The notes: a model not told the origin generated them from the sequence alone. Positions 34,310-46,147 are shown, numbered from the stretch's first letter. The stretch is 64,000 nt of DNA from Balaenoptera acutorostrata (GCF_949987535.1 NC_080077.1:37528561-37592560), one strand, 5' to 3'. Translations and numbers: made by a program.

Positions 34310-37300
34310 ATGGTAATAGGAACATACATATCAATAATAACCTTGAATGTAAATGGATTAAATGCCCCCACCTAAAGACACAGACTGGCTGAATGGATAC
34401 AAAAACAAGACCCATATATATGCTGCCTACAAAAGACCCACATCAGACCTAGGGACACATACAGACTGAAAGTGAAGGGATGGAAAAAGATATTCCATGC
34501 AAAGGGAAATCAAAAGAAAGCTGGAGTAGCAAGTATCATATCAGATAAAATAGACTTTAAAATAAAGACTGTTATAAGAGATAAGGAGGGACACTACATA
34601 ATGATCAAAGGATCAATCCAACAAGAACATATAACAATTATAAATATTTATGCACCCAAATAGGAACACCTCAAAACATAAGGCAAATGCTAACAACCAT
34701 GAAAGGATAAATCGACAGTAACACAATAATAGTAAGGGACTTTAACACCCCACTTACACCAATGGACAGATCATCCAAACAGAAAACAAATAAGGAAACA
34801 CAAGCTTTAAATGAAACAATAGACCAGCTAAATCTAATTGATATTTATAGAACATTCCACCCAAAAGTGGCAGAATACAATTTCTTCTCAAGTGCTCATG
34901 GAACGTTCTCCAGGATAGATCACATCTTGGGTCACAAATCAAGCCTCGGAAAATTTCAGAAAATTGAAATTTTACAATCGTCTTTTCTGACCACAACGCT
35001 ATGAGATTGGAAGTCAATTACAGGGAAAAAACTGTAAAAAACACAAATACATGTAGGCTAAACAGTGCACTACTAAATAACCAAGAGATCACTGAAGAAA
35101 TCAAAGAAGAAATTTTAAAAATACATAGAAACAAATTATGACGAAAACACGATGACCCAAAACCTATGGGACGCAGCAAAAGCAGTTGTAAGAGGGAAGT
35201 TTATAGGAATACAATCTCACCTCAAGAAACAAGAAAAATCTCAAATAAACAATCTAACCCTACACTTAAAAACAACTAGAGAAAGAAGAACAAAGAAAAC
35301 CCAAAGTCAGTAGAAGGAAAGAAATCATAAAGATCAGAGCAGAAATAAATGAAATAGAAACAAAGAAAACAATAGAAAAGATCAATAAAACTAAAATCTG
35401 GTTCTTTGAGAAGATAAACAAAATTGATAAACCCTTAGCCAGACTCATCAAGAAAAAAAGGGAGAGGACACAAATCACTAAAATTAGAAATGAAAAAGGA
35501 GAAATCACAACTGACACTGCAGAAATACAAAGGATTATAAGAGACTACTACAAACAACTATATGCCAATAAAATGGGCAACCACTAAGAAATGGACAAAT
35601 TCTTGGAAAGGTACAATTTTCCAAGCCTGAACCAGGAAGAATTAAAAAATATAAACAGACCTATCACAAGTAATGAAATTGAAACCGTAATTAAAAATCT
35701 TCCAACAAACAGAAGTCCAGGACCAGATGGCTTCACAGGCAAATTCTATCAAACATTTAGAGAAGAGCTAACACCAATCCTTCTCAAACTCTTCCAAAAA
35801 GTTGCAGAGAGAGAAACACTACCAAATTCATTCTTTGAAGCCACCATCACCCTGATACCAAAACCAGAAAAAGATATCACAAAAAAAGAAAATTATAGAC
35901 CAATATCACTGATGAACATAGAGGCAAAAATCCTGAACAAAATACTAGCAAACAGAATCCAACAGCACATTAAAAGGATCATACACCATGATCAAGTGGG
36001 ATTTATCCCAGGGATGCAAGGATTCTTCAATATGCACATATCAATCAATGTGATACACCATATTAACAAATTGAAGAATAAAAACCATATGATCATCTCA
36101 ATAGATGCAGAAAAAGCTTTTGACAAAATTCAATACCCATTTATGATAAAAACTCTCCAGAAAATGGTCATAGAGGGAACCTACCTCAACATAATAAAGG
36201 CCATATATGACAAACCCACAGCAAACATCATACTCAATGGTGAAAAACTGAAAGCATACCCACTAAGATCAGGAACAAGACAAGGATGTCCACTCTCACC
36301 ACTCTTATTCAACATAGTTTTGGAAGTCCTAGCCACAGCAATCAGAGAAGAAAAAGATATAAAAGGAATACAAATTGGAAAAGAAGAAGTAAAACTGTCA
36401 CTGTTTGCCGATGAAATGATACTATACATAGAAAATCCTAAAGATGCCACCAGAAAACTACTAGAAGTAATCAATGAATTTGGTAAGGTTACAGGATACA
36501 AAATTAATGCACAGAAATCTGTGGCATTCCTCTACACCAACAACAAAATAATCAGAAAGAGAAATTAAAGAAACACTCCCATATACCACTGCAACAAAAA
36601 GAATAAAATACCTAGGAATAAACCTGCCTAAGGAGGTGAAAGACTTGTACTCAGAAAACTATAAAACACTGATGAAAGAAATCAAAGACGACATAAACAG
36701 ATGGAGAAATATACCATATTCTTGGACTGGAAGAATTAATATTGTGAAAATGACTATACTACCCAAAGCAATCTACAGATTCAATGCAATCTCTATCAAA
36801 CTACCAATGGCATTCTTCACAGAATTAGAACAAAAAATTTTACAATTCGTATGGAAACACAAAAGACCCCGAAGAGCCAAAGAAAACTTGAGAAAGAAAA
36901 ACAGAGTTGGAGGAATCAGGCTCCCTGACTTCAAACTATACCACAAAGCTACAGTAATCAAAACAGTATGGTACTGGCACAAAAACAGAAATATACATCA
37001 ATGGTAGAAGATAGAATGCCCAGAGATAAACCCACGCACATATGGGCACCTAATTTATGACAAAGGAGGCAAGAACATACAATGGAGAAAAGACAGCCTC
37101 TTCAATAAGTGGTGCTGGGAAAACTGGACAGCTACATGTAAAAGAATGAAATTAGAACACTACCTAACACCATACACAAAAATAAACTCCAAATGGATTA
37201 AAGACTTAAATGTAAGACCAGACACTATAAAACTCTTAGAGAAAAACATAGGGAAAACACTCTTTGACATAAACCACAACAAGATCTTTTTTGACCCACC

Positions 37301-38127
37301 TCCTAGAGTAACGGAAATAAAAACAAAAATAAACAAATGGGACTTAATTAAACTTAAAAGCTTTTGCACAGCAAAGGAAACCATAAACAAGACAAAAGAG
37401 CACCCTCAGAATGGGAGAAAATATTTGCAAATGAAACAACAGACAAAGGATTAATCTCCAAAATATACAAACAGCTCATGGAGCTCAATATCAAAAAAAC
37501 ACACAATCCAGTTAAAAAATGGGCAGAAGACCTAAACTGACATTTCACCAAGGAAGACATACAGATTGCCAAGAGGCACATGAAAAGATGCTCAACATCA
37601 CTAATTATTAGAGAAATGCAAATCAAAACTACAATGAGGTATCACCTCACACCAGTTAGAATGGCCATCATCAAAAACTCTAGAAACAATAAATGCTGGA
37701 AAGGGTGTGGTGAAAACGAAACCCTCCTGCACTGTTGGTGGGGATGTGAATTGATACAACCACTATGGAAAACAGTATGAAGGCTCCTTAAAAAACTAAA
37801 AATAGAACTACCATATGACCCAACAATCCCACTACTGGGCATATACCCTGAGAAAACCATAATTCAAAAAAAGCCATGTAGCACAATGTTCATTGCAGCT
37901 CTATTTACAATAACCAGGACATGGAACCAACCTAAATGTCCATCAACAGATGAATGGATAAAGAAGATATGGCACATATGTACAATGGAATATTACTCAG
38001 CCATAAAAAGGATGAAATTGAGTTATTTGTAGTGAGGTGGATGGACCTAGAGTCTGTGATACAGAGTGAAGTAAGTCAGAAAGAGAAAAACAAGTACTGT
38101 ATGCTAACGCTTATATACGGAATCTAA
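34310..38127 (+). pseudogene. L1 ORF2 remnant (endonuclease and reverse transcriptase)
   Basis: ORF2 normally supplies an APE-like endonuclease and a reverse transcriptase for target-primed reverse transcription. The start codon is at 34310, 60 bp after the ORF1 stop. The frame fails at about codon 22 through a one-base loss after the LNVNGLNAP motif. Endonuclease pieces are 34472-34663 and 34762-35004; the DFNT motif is visible but preceded by Arg instead of Gly. The largest open piece, 35591-36568 (325 codons), spans the RT fingers and palm, with [24 protein letters not shown] and [12 protein letters not shown]. The catalytic motif reads FADE where active L1 has FADD (36403-36414). Carboxy pieces follow at 36636-37007, 37146-37454 and 37580-37780, the last holding the cysteine motif [18 protein letters not shown]. 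Confidence 0.95.
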
Positions 38128-38495
38128 AAATAAAAAAATGATATTGATGAACCTAGCTGCAGGGCAGGAATAAAGAGGTAGACATAGAAAATGGACTTGA
38201 GGACATGGAGTGGGAGGGCAAATCTGGGGTAAAGTGAGAGTAGCATCGACATATATACACTACTGAATGTAAAATAGTTGACTGTGGGAAGAAGCAGCAT
38301 AGCACAGGGAGATCAGCTCGGTGCTTTGTGATGGCCTGGGGGGGGGTGGGATAGGGAGGATGGGAGGGAAGCTCAAGAGAGAGGGGATATGGGGACATGT
38401 GTATACATATGGCTGATTCTCTTTGTAGTGCAACAGAAACTAACACAGTATTGTGAAGCAATTATACTCCAGTAAAGATCTATTAAAAAAAAAAA
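38128..38495 (+). other. L1 3' UTR with G-rich tract
   Basis: Follows the ORF2 stop. It contains a G-rich run at 38338-38369 with at least four runs of three or more G, a common feature of L1 3' UTRs and a possible G-quadruplex. It ends in 'caattatactccagtaaaga' and an A tail. Confidence 0.9.
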
Positions 38496-38507
38496 AAAGA
38501 CTTGATG

Positions 38508-39121
38508 CCACAAAAGGCTGTGTTAGTGGATGTTGCCGGAGTTCTTTTCCTCCTGGATTTTCTTGTATTGGTTTGTCTCTGGAAGCTGTGGGTCCAAATC
38601 TACACTCCCCATTATGATCATGAGTTGATTCACCTTTGAGTGTGCTGCCTCGGTAGCTAAGAGATGGGGCCGGGCAACTAAGGGGCTTGTTAGATCACTG
38701 CTCCAATGGAGCCAAAGTGTGAGCTCCAGCCCACAGACTCGCTAGGCTCAGTTCCTCCAGCCACCCCACAAAGGCCTGGGCTTGGCCACAGAGGCATTGA
38801 GTTAAGGTGCTGGTGAAGTTTCCATGCCGCAGTGCCAAGAGAAGAGCCTTAAAAATCATTGTTTCACTGGTAGTAGCGAAGAACTTCATTAAAACTAAGT
38901 AGTAGATGTACGTAGTTCCACTTAGTAGTGCAGAGTAGAGAGTAGTTGTACCTACAGGGTATAGAGAGAAGTGAATATCTGAGAGCATCCAGAAGGCTTC
39001 ACAGGAAAGGAGATATTTGGACTGGGTCTGGAGAGAAGCAAGATAGCACTGTTGCCCTGTGGAGAGAGAGACAAAGCATGAGCCATGAAACCCTACGGTG
39101 CATTCAGGTTTTCTAGGGGAC
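38508..39121. other. Non-coding stretch, nothing recognised
   Basis: Lies between the L1 and a CHR-1 SINE. The minus-strand frame of 178 codons (38695-39231) runs partly into the SINE and has no recognised domain. Confidence 0.4.
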
Positions 39122-39453
39122 TTAACTTTTTTTTTTTTTTTGGCTGCGTTGGGTCTTTGTTGCTGCATGCAGGCTTTCTCTAGTTGCAGCGAGCAGGAGC
39201 TACTCTTCGTTTCGGTGCTCGGGCTTCTCATTGCAGTGGCAGAGCACAGGCTCTAGGCACACGGGCTTCAGTAGTTGTGGCACGCGGGCTCAGTAGTTGT
39301 GGCTCGTGGGCTCTAGGGCACAGGCTCGGTAGTTGTGGTGCAGGGGCTTAGCTGCTCCGTGGCATGTGGGATCTTCCGAGACCAGGGCTCGAACTGGTGT
39401 CACCTGCATTGGCAGGCGGATTCTTAACCACTGTGCCACCAGGGAAGTCCCCA
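39122..39453 (-). mobile_element. CHR-1-type SINE (minus)
   Basis: Reversed tail (poly T near 39127-39141), body with repeated 'cagtagttgtgg' units, and reversed head ending 'gccaccagggaagtccc'. The body is the older, longer type seen at 14050. I could not define a target-site duplication. Confidence 0.9.
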
Positions 39454-39689
39454 CATTTTTTTTTAATAAAAGTAGAGATGATGACAAATTTCAGACAGTG
39501 CAGTAAAGAAAATTCTTTTTCAGACAACATTAGGAGGCGAGTGAAAGTTTAGCTGTTTGGATGCAAGAGGGGCAGATTGGCCCTGAGAGTCTGGCCCAGA
39601 GCGCTTTCTGATTGCACATTCTCTTACTTTCTTTTGGTTTCTGAACTCCCAGATTCTCTCAAATTCTAATTTTTTGTGTTTTGATGTGC

Positions 39690-40500
39690 AGTTGTCGTGG
39701 TGGGGTGGGGAGAGGCAGGAGAGAGGAGAGGGAAGGCACTCAGGTTCCAGGGAGCTGCGAGGCAGGTACTGGCTGCTCAGGGACGTCTCCTGTGTGAGGG
39801 AGGGAGGTGGGCACGGGCGGCCCCTCTGCCCCAGGACGGAGCCTGCAGCGGCCCTCGCAGCTCCTTCTCCAGCCTCACCCAGCGCTGCCCACGCCTGACA
39901 CTTGGCCCTGACCTCCCACGCTGTGCAAGTCCAGCACACTGGGCTGTTCTGTTGAATGTGCCCCAGGTCTCCAGAGGGAAGGGAAGGAGGTAAAGGGAGG
40001 TGAACAACAGTCCCCGGAACCGTACACGGCCAGCCACTACGTGTGTCCCCGTGAGACTGAATTCTCATTCACAGGTATATTGAGCTAAAGGGTCCTGTTG
40101 TGGGAAAGGGACTGCAGGATGGATTTCATGACTTTTTCACTGCAGGGGAAAGAGGCAAAGAAGAGTGGAGACTCCCCCATGGTCATCAGCAAATGTCCGC
40201 GTTTCATCTGGCCTGTCTGTGTAAATCTGGTTCCCTGCCCTTGACCCTGAACGACTTGATCCTGTCGGAAGGCAGCTGCTTTGGTGGCAGGGTGCTGCTC
40301 AGCAGCCGCCTGGGGTAGGGGGGCCGGGGGTGGCCCGGAGGTGGCCGCCCCGACTCCAATTGCGGCTACTCTGGGTGAGCAGTGGCAGCGAGAGGTCCTG
40401 TGAAAATTGTCTGGGCTGCTTCTGCTGGCCCTCCTCCAACAAGAGCCGTTCACAGGCCTGTTCTCAGGCGGCCTCGTTCCAGAGGCTCGAACTGGGAACA
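39690..40500. other. GC-rich, CpG-containing patch
   Basis: Markedly more GC-rich than the rest of the window, with clusters of CpG near 39780-39895 and 40265-40400 and a G-rich run at 40312-40332. No recognised repeat. Both strands hold long overlapping frames (182 codons minus at 39520-40068; 141 codons minus at 40085-40510; 98 codons plus at 39697-39993) with no domain I know. Overlap on both strands is expected of GC-rich DNA. It may be a weak CpG island or promoter-like element. Confidence 0.45.
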
Positions 40501-40701
40501 CAAAATGCATGGCTTTTTTATTTTTTTTCTACCAACCTCAAAGAGGTCCTTTTATGGACAGACCAAGCCTGCCTCCTTTTTGAAAATTCCCGTTGAGAAG
40601 CTGACCTCCTTTGACCTGGGCGAGGCAACAGGTGATGACCCTCTCGGAGAGTGGGTGGTCAAAGCAGCTCTGCCTCTGGGGTGTCCGCGGAACTGAAGAC
40701 A

Positions 40702-40707
40702 AATAAA
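40702..40707 (+). promoter_or_regulatory. Possible polyadenylation signal AATAAA
   Basis: An AATAAA lies about 200 bp right of the GC-rich patch, not inside any repeat I recognise. It could close a short plus-strand non-coding transcript, or be chance. Confidence 0.15.
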
Positions 40708-41451
40708 GCTTTCAGCCTGAAAGGACACAGGCGATGCCTCGGGACATGCCCTTGAGTTTGGTGGTGCGTCAGGGCAGTGGGACTCCTGGCCTCACAGAGA
40801 AGCTGTGGCTGTTCCTAACCCTTGGGGAACTCACTGGGTTATGGTGATCGTGTTGGCAAACAGGAGAGCGGAATGTGTAACTACCCTTTGGGAAAAGTTC
40901 CTTGGGTTTTTATCCACATATACTTGGTTGCATTTGGCTTAAAAACTTACCCTCAGTGCAATCTCCTCTGTAGACACTTGTGGAGAAGAGATTCTGAGTT
41001 AGGTCAAGACTGTCAACATCACTGACTGGATGGGAAACGATACACTAGGTTGAAGAGATTTTTCTTAAAGACTGTGGTGTCTGGGATTTTTCAAGTCTCC
41101 CAGAAAGCATTAATTTGATGTCGCTAATTTATCAAGACATAATTAAGCACTAAAACAGGAAATGAAATGAAATTCAAAATCAGCTCCAGCTACCACTCAA
41201 ATGTCAGCAACTTGAGGTACAGATCTTGTTTTAGGAAAGGACTAACAGACCTGGATCTATATAACAGAAAGTCAAAAGTTTTGGTTATTTTTGGTGCAAA
41301 TGCTTTTGAGTCCGTTTTAATGGCATTCTTTAGCCATGTATTTAGATCTCTATATTTATTTTATGTTTGAAGTGATAAAGAGGAAGGAAGCTACAAAATT
41401 GCTGGGCTCTTATATAGAAAACAAGTTTGTGGTTATGAAAAGGGAGAAGGA
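40708..41451. other. Non-coding stretch, nothing recognised
   Basis: No repeat or exon recognised. Confidence 0.4.
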
Positions 41452-41664
41452 AGGGGGAAGGGACGAATTAGGAGTATGGGATTAACGGATGCAAACTACT
41501 ATAAAATAGATAAGCAACAAGGATAGACTGTATAGCACAGGGAATGATAGCCATTATCTTGTAATAACCTGCAATGGAATATAATCTGTGAAAACACTGA
41601 ATCACTATGCTGCATACCTGAAACTAACATAATATTGTAAATCAACTATACTTCAATTTTTAAA
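41452..41664 (+). mobile_element. 5'-truncated L1 3'-UTR insertion (plus)
   Basis: Same L1 3'-UTR type as at 18722: 'gacgaattaggagtatggga', 'caaggatagactgtatagca', 'catacctgaaactaacataa', 'aatcaactatacttcaattt'. I found no clear duplication. Confidence 0.9.
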
Positions 41665-42229
41665 AAATGCTGTGTTCTTTTTCTACTATTAGGAGATTTG
41701 GAGTAGATGACTCACTTATCCCTTTTGTGTATTTTCGTCCTACTTTCAAACACATTTTTGTTTTATTTTTTATTCTGTTAGACTCTCATTTATTATACAT
41801 ATATGTATATTTAAAAAATTTAATAGGTATTTAGCACTCATACAGTGCCTTGCACTAAATTAATCATTTCAATTGGTGTTATAAATCTGGAAGACACAAG
41901 TGGTTATCACAAGTGATATAAAAGACCTAAGGAAAAAGACAGTGCCAAACACAGAGTTCTTATAGACTGTAGAATTTAAGTGTGTATTATTTCACCCAGA
42001 CAAGAAGCCGACAAGGCAAGTATCATGGCTTCTGGGAGTTGACCCAGAGTCAATCCAAAGTTGAGTCAAATCTCATCCCCAAATCATTTGACTCCTCCTC
42101 TTTGCTATTTTAGCCATTGGTAAGGAGCCTAGGGAAAATCACTGGCAATTAAAAAAAAAAAAATTCTTACAGTGCTTGCTTGCTTCTGAAGAACTGAGCC
42201 CGGGTCTTGAGTGGCTGTTAGGCTCTAGG
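41665..42229. other. Non-coding stretch, nothing recognised
   Basis: AT-rich DNA without a recognised element. Confidence 0.4.
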
Positions 42230-42325
42230 TCACTCCCTACTGCCCTGTATATCCCAGCGTCTGCATCTGTGAAATGGGGATACTTAAAACATAAGTTATT
42301 CTGCAGCTATGTCTCAGGGGGTAAC
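42230..42325 (+). repeat. Probable MIR fragment (plus)
   Basis: 'cgtctgcatctgtgaaatgg' and 'ggatacttaaaacataa' fit the MIR core; both ends are gone. Confidence 0.5.
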
Positions 42326-42554
42326 AATGACGGTTATTTACATAGAGATCATTCTTTATTGTTTGGAAAATTCTTTTTTGTAAACAAAGAGCTTTGAAAG
42401 GTAAAAGACTGTACAATTGCAAGTGATTACTGTGCTTCACTTTTTAGAACTCCTGTTTCCCCAACAGTAAAAAAGATGGCTTGTAACAGTCTCAAATATT
42501 TAACAGGAGTTTGGAAAGTCACTCAGTGTCACTTGGACAGTCTTTTCTGAGCTA

Positions 42555-42675
42555 AAGAGATGGTCATTCAAAACATTTATAGAGCATCTATTATCTGTTA
42601 AGCATTGTGTTAGGTACAGGACAGGTGAGCAAAATCCTTAATCCTTTGATCTCGCCTCCAGGGACTCACATCTTC
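42555..42675 (-). repeat. L2 3'-end fragment (minus)
   Basis: Reversed L2 end: 'aaaacatttatagagcatct', 'agcattgtgttaggtacagg', 'tgagcaaaatccttaatcct'. Confidence 0.7.
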
Positions 42676-43689
42676 ACCTCACTTCCGCAGTCCATAGTAA
42701 TTGTTACACCGTTAACCTTGGCAACTGAACTTTTAAATTTCAATATCCCACATTTTTAATGTTATCTTAATGCAAACCAATTAATGTTATTGAAATCCAA
42801 GATAAAAATTGTCCCGTATCCCACTACCTAATTTGCCTGTGATATCATCTACTACTTGTCCATATGTTCATCAATTTTTGCATATTTACAGTATTAATAT
42901 CAATAGAGTTCTTCAAGCTGTACTTTGTCACTTAGTATTATACCAGAAGACTTTATTTTTAAACTTTCCTAGTTTTTCTTTTCTGCCTCTAATAATCTTG
43001 TTCTAATATACTTTCTCTGTCCACTGTGGTGGATATAATGGTGGATATTTGCTTGCTTAATATCTATTCTAATCTCCTTCTACTTTTCTTCCTATACTAA
43101 AAAGGCTTGAAAACTAAACAATGACATTTCCCAGATGCCCTTGAAGCTAGAGCTGATTGTGATTTACGTTCCAGCACGCAAGTTACCAGGGCAAATTTAG
43201 ACCCTGGACAGGAATGATAACCTGAGTCAAAGTCCTCAGTAAATGAGAGAGTGATTGGAGAGTGGTGGACAGCAGAAAAGAGGGAGGAAGGATGATGGTG
43301 TGAATCTAAAACACGAAAAGTTTAGCATGAGGTTGGGAGACGTTCAGACAGTGTGGGCAATTTATGAAATGGCCAAGGGTGCCCATGACCCTCTATTGCC
43401 TTTCGCCCCTGCCCCCAGTGCTTTCATTTCAGTACCTGAGGGGAACTTCAGCTCAATGTAGCTGCTATTCCTGTAGATTCCAAAGGGCCAAATTCTATCA
43501 TTGAGCCTCTGCTCACGCTGCTTTCCCAGTGCCAAAGCCCAATCCCTTCTTCTCAGTTTACACACTTCATGGTCAACCGGAAGCTTTTTCTCTTTCATGA
43601 TTTCCTTGTCAGTTGTGACTCTAAGAAGTGCGTGCCGTACATGAATATCTAACACAGCTTAGTTGTGTCTGCATCACAGACTGCCATTT
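42676..43689. other. Non-coding stretch, nothing firmly recognised
   Basis: The segment 43020-43240 with 'acatttcccagatgcccttg' may be a worn LTR or hAT piece; I cannot assign it. Confidence 0.35.
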
Positions 43690-45040
43690 ATTACTACTCT
43701 TCAATGGTTCAGTAGATCTTGTTACACAACAGTAGTGTCAAAACCTCATTATTCTTCTCAAGCCTTCTACCCTATCAACTCCCCATTCTTCTTTCACTCT
43801 TTCATTTCACGGAGAAAATAAAACATATCAGTTGAAAGAATCCCTCACATTTCTCCCTCCTCACAGTCTTCCTTCATGTCTTCTTATCAGGGAGGAAGAG
43901 GTACCCCTCCATGTGTCAAAGACACACATCCTCTACTGGCATCCAGTTCTCTTCATAATTTCCTGAGCATCTAGATGTTCCAGCACCAGCCCAGGTGCCG
44001 AGTAGAAGGTGATGATCTACACAAACATGGTCCCTGCGCTCAGAAGTTGAGAACCTAGTAGAGAACAGGTATTTGGTTATTATAAATAGGATGAGTGTAA
44101 AGTCACACAGGGATTCTCTCTCCTCCTGCCTTCTTGGAAACTGCCATTGGCCAACCCCTACCATCTTCACTATCTCCAAGCGCTTGCTTTTTATAACATC
44201 CCCATGATTAGTATTTATGCTTGCCGCTTCACCTTAAAAGTAAGATAAAAATTCCTTTATGCCTATTTCTCTCTAAATATAGTCCTACATTGTCTTCCAT
44301 TCCCCAGCAAAACTTCTAGAAAGAGTTGCTTATAATCACTGTATTCTTTTTCTTACATCCTCCTGCAGCTTGGCTTCTGAAACACTTCCCACCTCCATCA
44401 CCAGATCCCAGGAACCTCTCCCACCAAAAACAATGACTGTCACGTTGTGAACACAGTGCGTATTTTTCAGTTCTTGTTTGACCTCTCGGCAGTATTTGAA
44501 GTTCTTTATCATTCCCTGTTTCTCCAAACCCTCTTTGTTTAGCTTCAGGCACTCCACAATCTTAATTCCTCTCTCCTCTTTTGCTACTCTATTTCCATCT
44601 TCTTTGGAGGTTCATTTCAGCTGTTAGACCTCTAAGATTCAGTTCTCCCCTCTTTTCATGTGCTGTCTTCCACCTAGGCGATTTCATCCATTCCTGAGCC
44701 CTAAATTAACATCTTCAGAGAACTGTTCCACATTTATACCTCCGGCTCAGATCTTTTCTCTGAATTTCAGACTAGCATACCTAACAGAGCTTGGGTAATT
44801 TCCTCTGGGAATGTTTCACAGAATTCTTGACCAGCTTACGGTCTCTTACAGTGCATTCCCATTTCACTTTGTATTTTTCTATCTACTTTATTGTGATTTT
44901 ATTATGTCTTCTTCCCTGAAATGTACTCTGTGAGGGCAGGAACCCCAGTACTGTACCTATTTTATTCATCACTTTACCCGCAGTGTCTAGCAAAGTGCCT
45001 GCTTTGTAATTACTATTTATTGAAAGTCTGAATTGATCAA
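43690..45040 (+). mobile_element. L2 LINE remnant, 1.35 kb, ORF2-derived to 3' end
   Basis: The longest L2 copy here. It covers the carboxy end of the L2 reverse-transcriptase frame ('cttcatgtcttcttatcagg', 'cccagcaaaacttctagaaa', 'tttgacctctcggcagtatt', 'cacctaggcgatttcatcca') and ends in the L2 3' UTR ('ctctgtgagggcaggaaccc', 'agtgtctagcaaagtgcctg'). It has many stops on the coding strand. A reversed L2 3'-end piece lies within it at 43985-44115. Confidence 0.85.
43985..44115 (-). repeat. L2 3'-end piece (minus) inside L2 (plus)
   Basis: 'aggtgccgagtagaaggtga', 'acatggtccctgcgctcaga' and 'agttgagaacctagtagaga' read as a reversed L2 end in the middle of the plus-strand L2, replacing or splitting the consensus at that point. 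Confidence 0.6.
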
Positions 45041-46147
45041 TTTAATGATTTTCATTTAAGCCATTGTGGGAGTTGTCTGTTTTAAAGGACATCAAAATTA
45101 GTGTGTCTTTCACCTTTTACAATATGATAGCCCTTTAATAACTGATACTTTTGTGAAATATTTATAAAAACAAATTACTAAAAAAGTGAAGCCAGCAATA
45201 ACAAAAAAGACATACAAAATGCAAGCCCCAATTTTTCATTATTAGATACAGCAGACTTGTTTTTACTCTATGGGATAACTGTAAAGGTTTCTAAATGTTT
45301 ACTCTAAATTTCTGCAATTTTCCTGATGCTGCATGGTGACAGCTCACAAACCAGCATTAGACAGCTGACCGACCATACTTTGAGTAGTGCTGGGTCGGAT
45401 GACAGAGGTGGTCATACCTCTCAATTTTTTTTGCATTTGCATCTTTCCCTGATCATTTTATTTGCCAAGGAACATTAGAGAAAAGTCCTTTTTGTTTTTG
45501 CAAAGCAAGCAAGGAGCTGCTTCTCTAATGGTCAATGAATTGAGTATCCCTCATAGTTCAAGTTGTTGTAGAGGGTACAGATGTCACAGATGATGGTCTG
45601 GGGTGGTGCAGGGAGCATCAGTGCGCACGTGTACCACGGAGACTGCTCGAGCCTTTTGCTGCGTGGTTATCACATGGTCCTCAACAGCGTGACCACTGCG
45701 TCAGTGCCCCCTATTGTGCAGCCTTGTCCTTGGCACTGAGTGCCTTCAAACCAAAGACTTCCTGAAGATACCTGCATCCTTTCATTGTTTATCAATACTA
45801 CATTCAGAACCCCTCAAACACTACAAATATTATAGCCGTTAGAAAACTCTTGCATTATTTCTGCTAAACATATGAGAACTGCAACTTCTCATGGAATTGC
45901 CAAAATTTTTTTTTCTAGGACCAAATATCCATGACACTAAAAGTTCAGGGTGATGATATCTATAGTTTTCCCACATATTTTTTAACAGTAAGACTATGGG
46001 GAAGTTTCAACCTCTTCCCCTTGTCAACTTTGGAATATTTCTCTGTTTAATATTTGAAGAACTAATAAAAGCCCAGCCTCACACTGGAACCTCAGATTAT
46101 CTCAGGCAGAAATTGCTGGACAGAAGCTGTGTTTTTAATATCTTATT
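45041..46147. other. About 1.1 kb with no recognised repeat
   Basis: Contains a moderately CpG-bearing part at 45610-45720. Nothing coding or repetitive recognised. Confidence 0.4.

Larger units (their letters stand above)
33692..38507 (+). mobile_element. 5'-truncated L1 retrotransposon, 4.8 kb, with duplication
   Basis: The insert is 33704-38495, starting inside ORF1 and ending in the 3' UTR and a 14-nt A tail. Duplications aaagaattgatg (33692-33703) and aaagacttgatg (38496-38507) differ at one base. It lacks the 5' UTR promoter and the coiled-coil half of ORF1. ORF2 is present along its length but broken by stops and shifts. The 3' UTR ends 'attatactccagtaaagatc'. It cannot move by its own proteins. 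It is the largest single insertion in the window. Confidence 0.97.

Noticed and set aside
34310..38127. Possibility of an active L1
   Set aside because: ORF1 is truncated and shifted, ORF2 breaks at about codon 22 and repeatedly after, the RT motif is altered, and the 5' UTR is missing.
38695..39231. Minus-strand frame of 178 codons
   Set aside because: Part of it is SINE sequence and the rest shows no recognisable domain.
39520..40068. Minus-strand frame of 182 codons in the GC-rich patch
   Set aside because: No domain, no splice context, and the other strand is equally open; typical of chance frames in GC-rich DNA. Kept only as part of the GC-rich finding.
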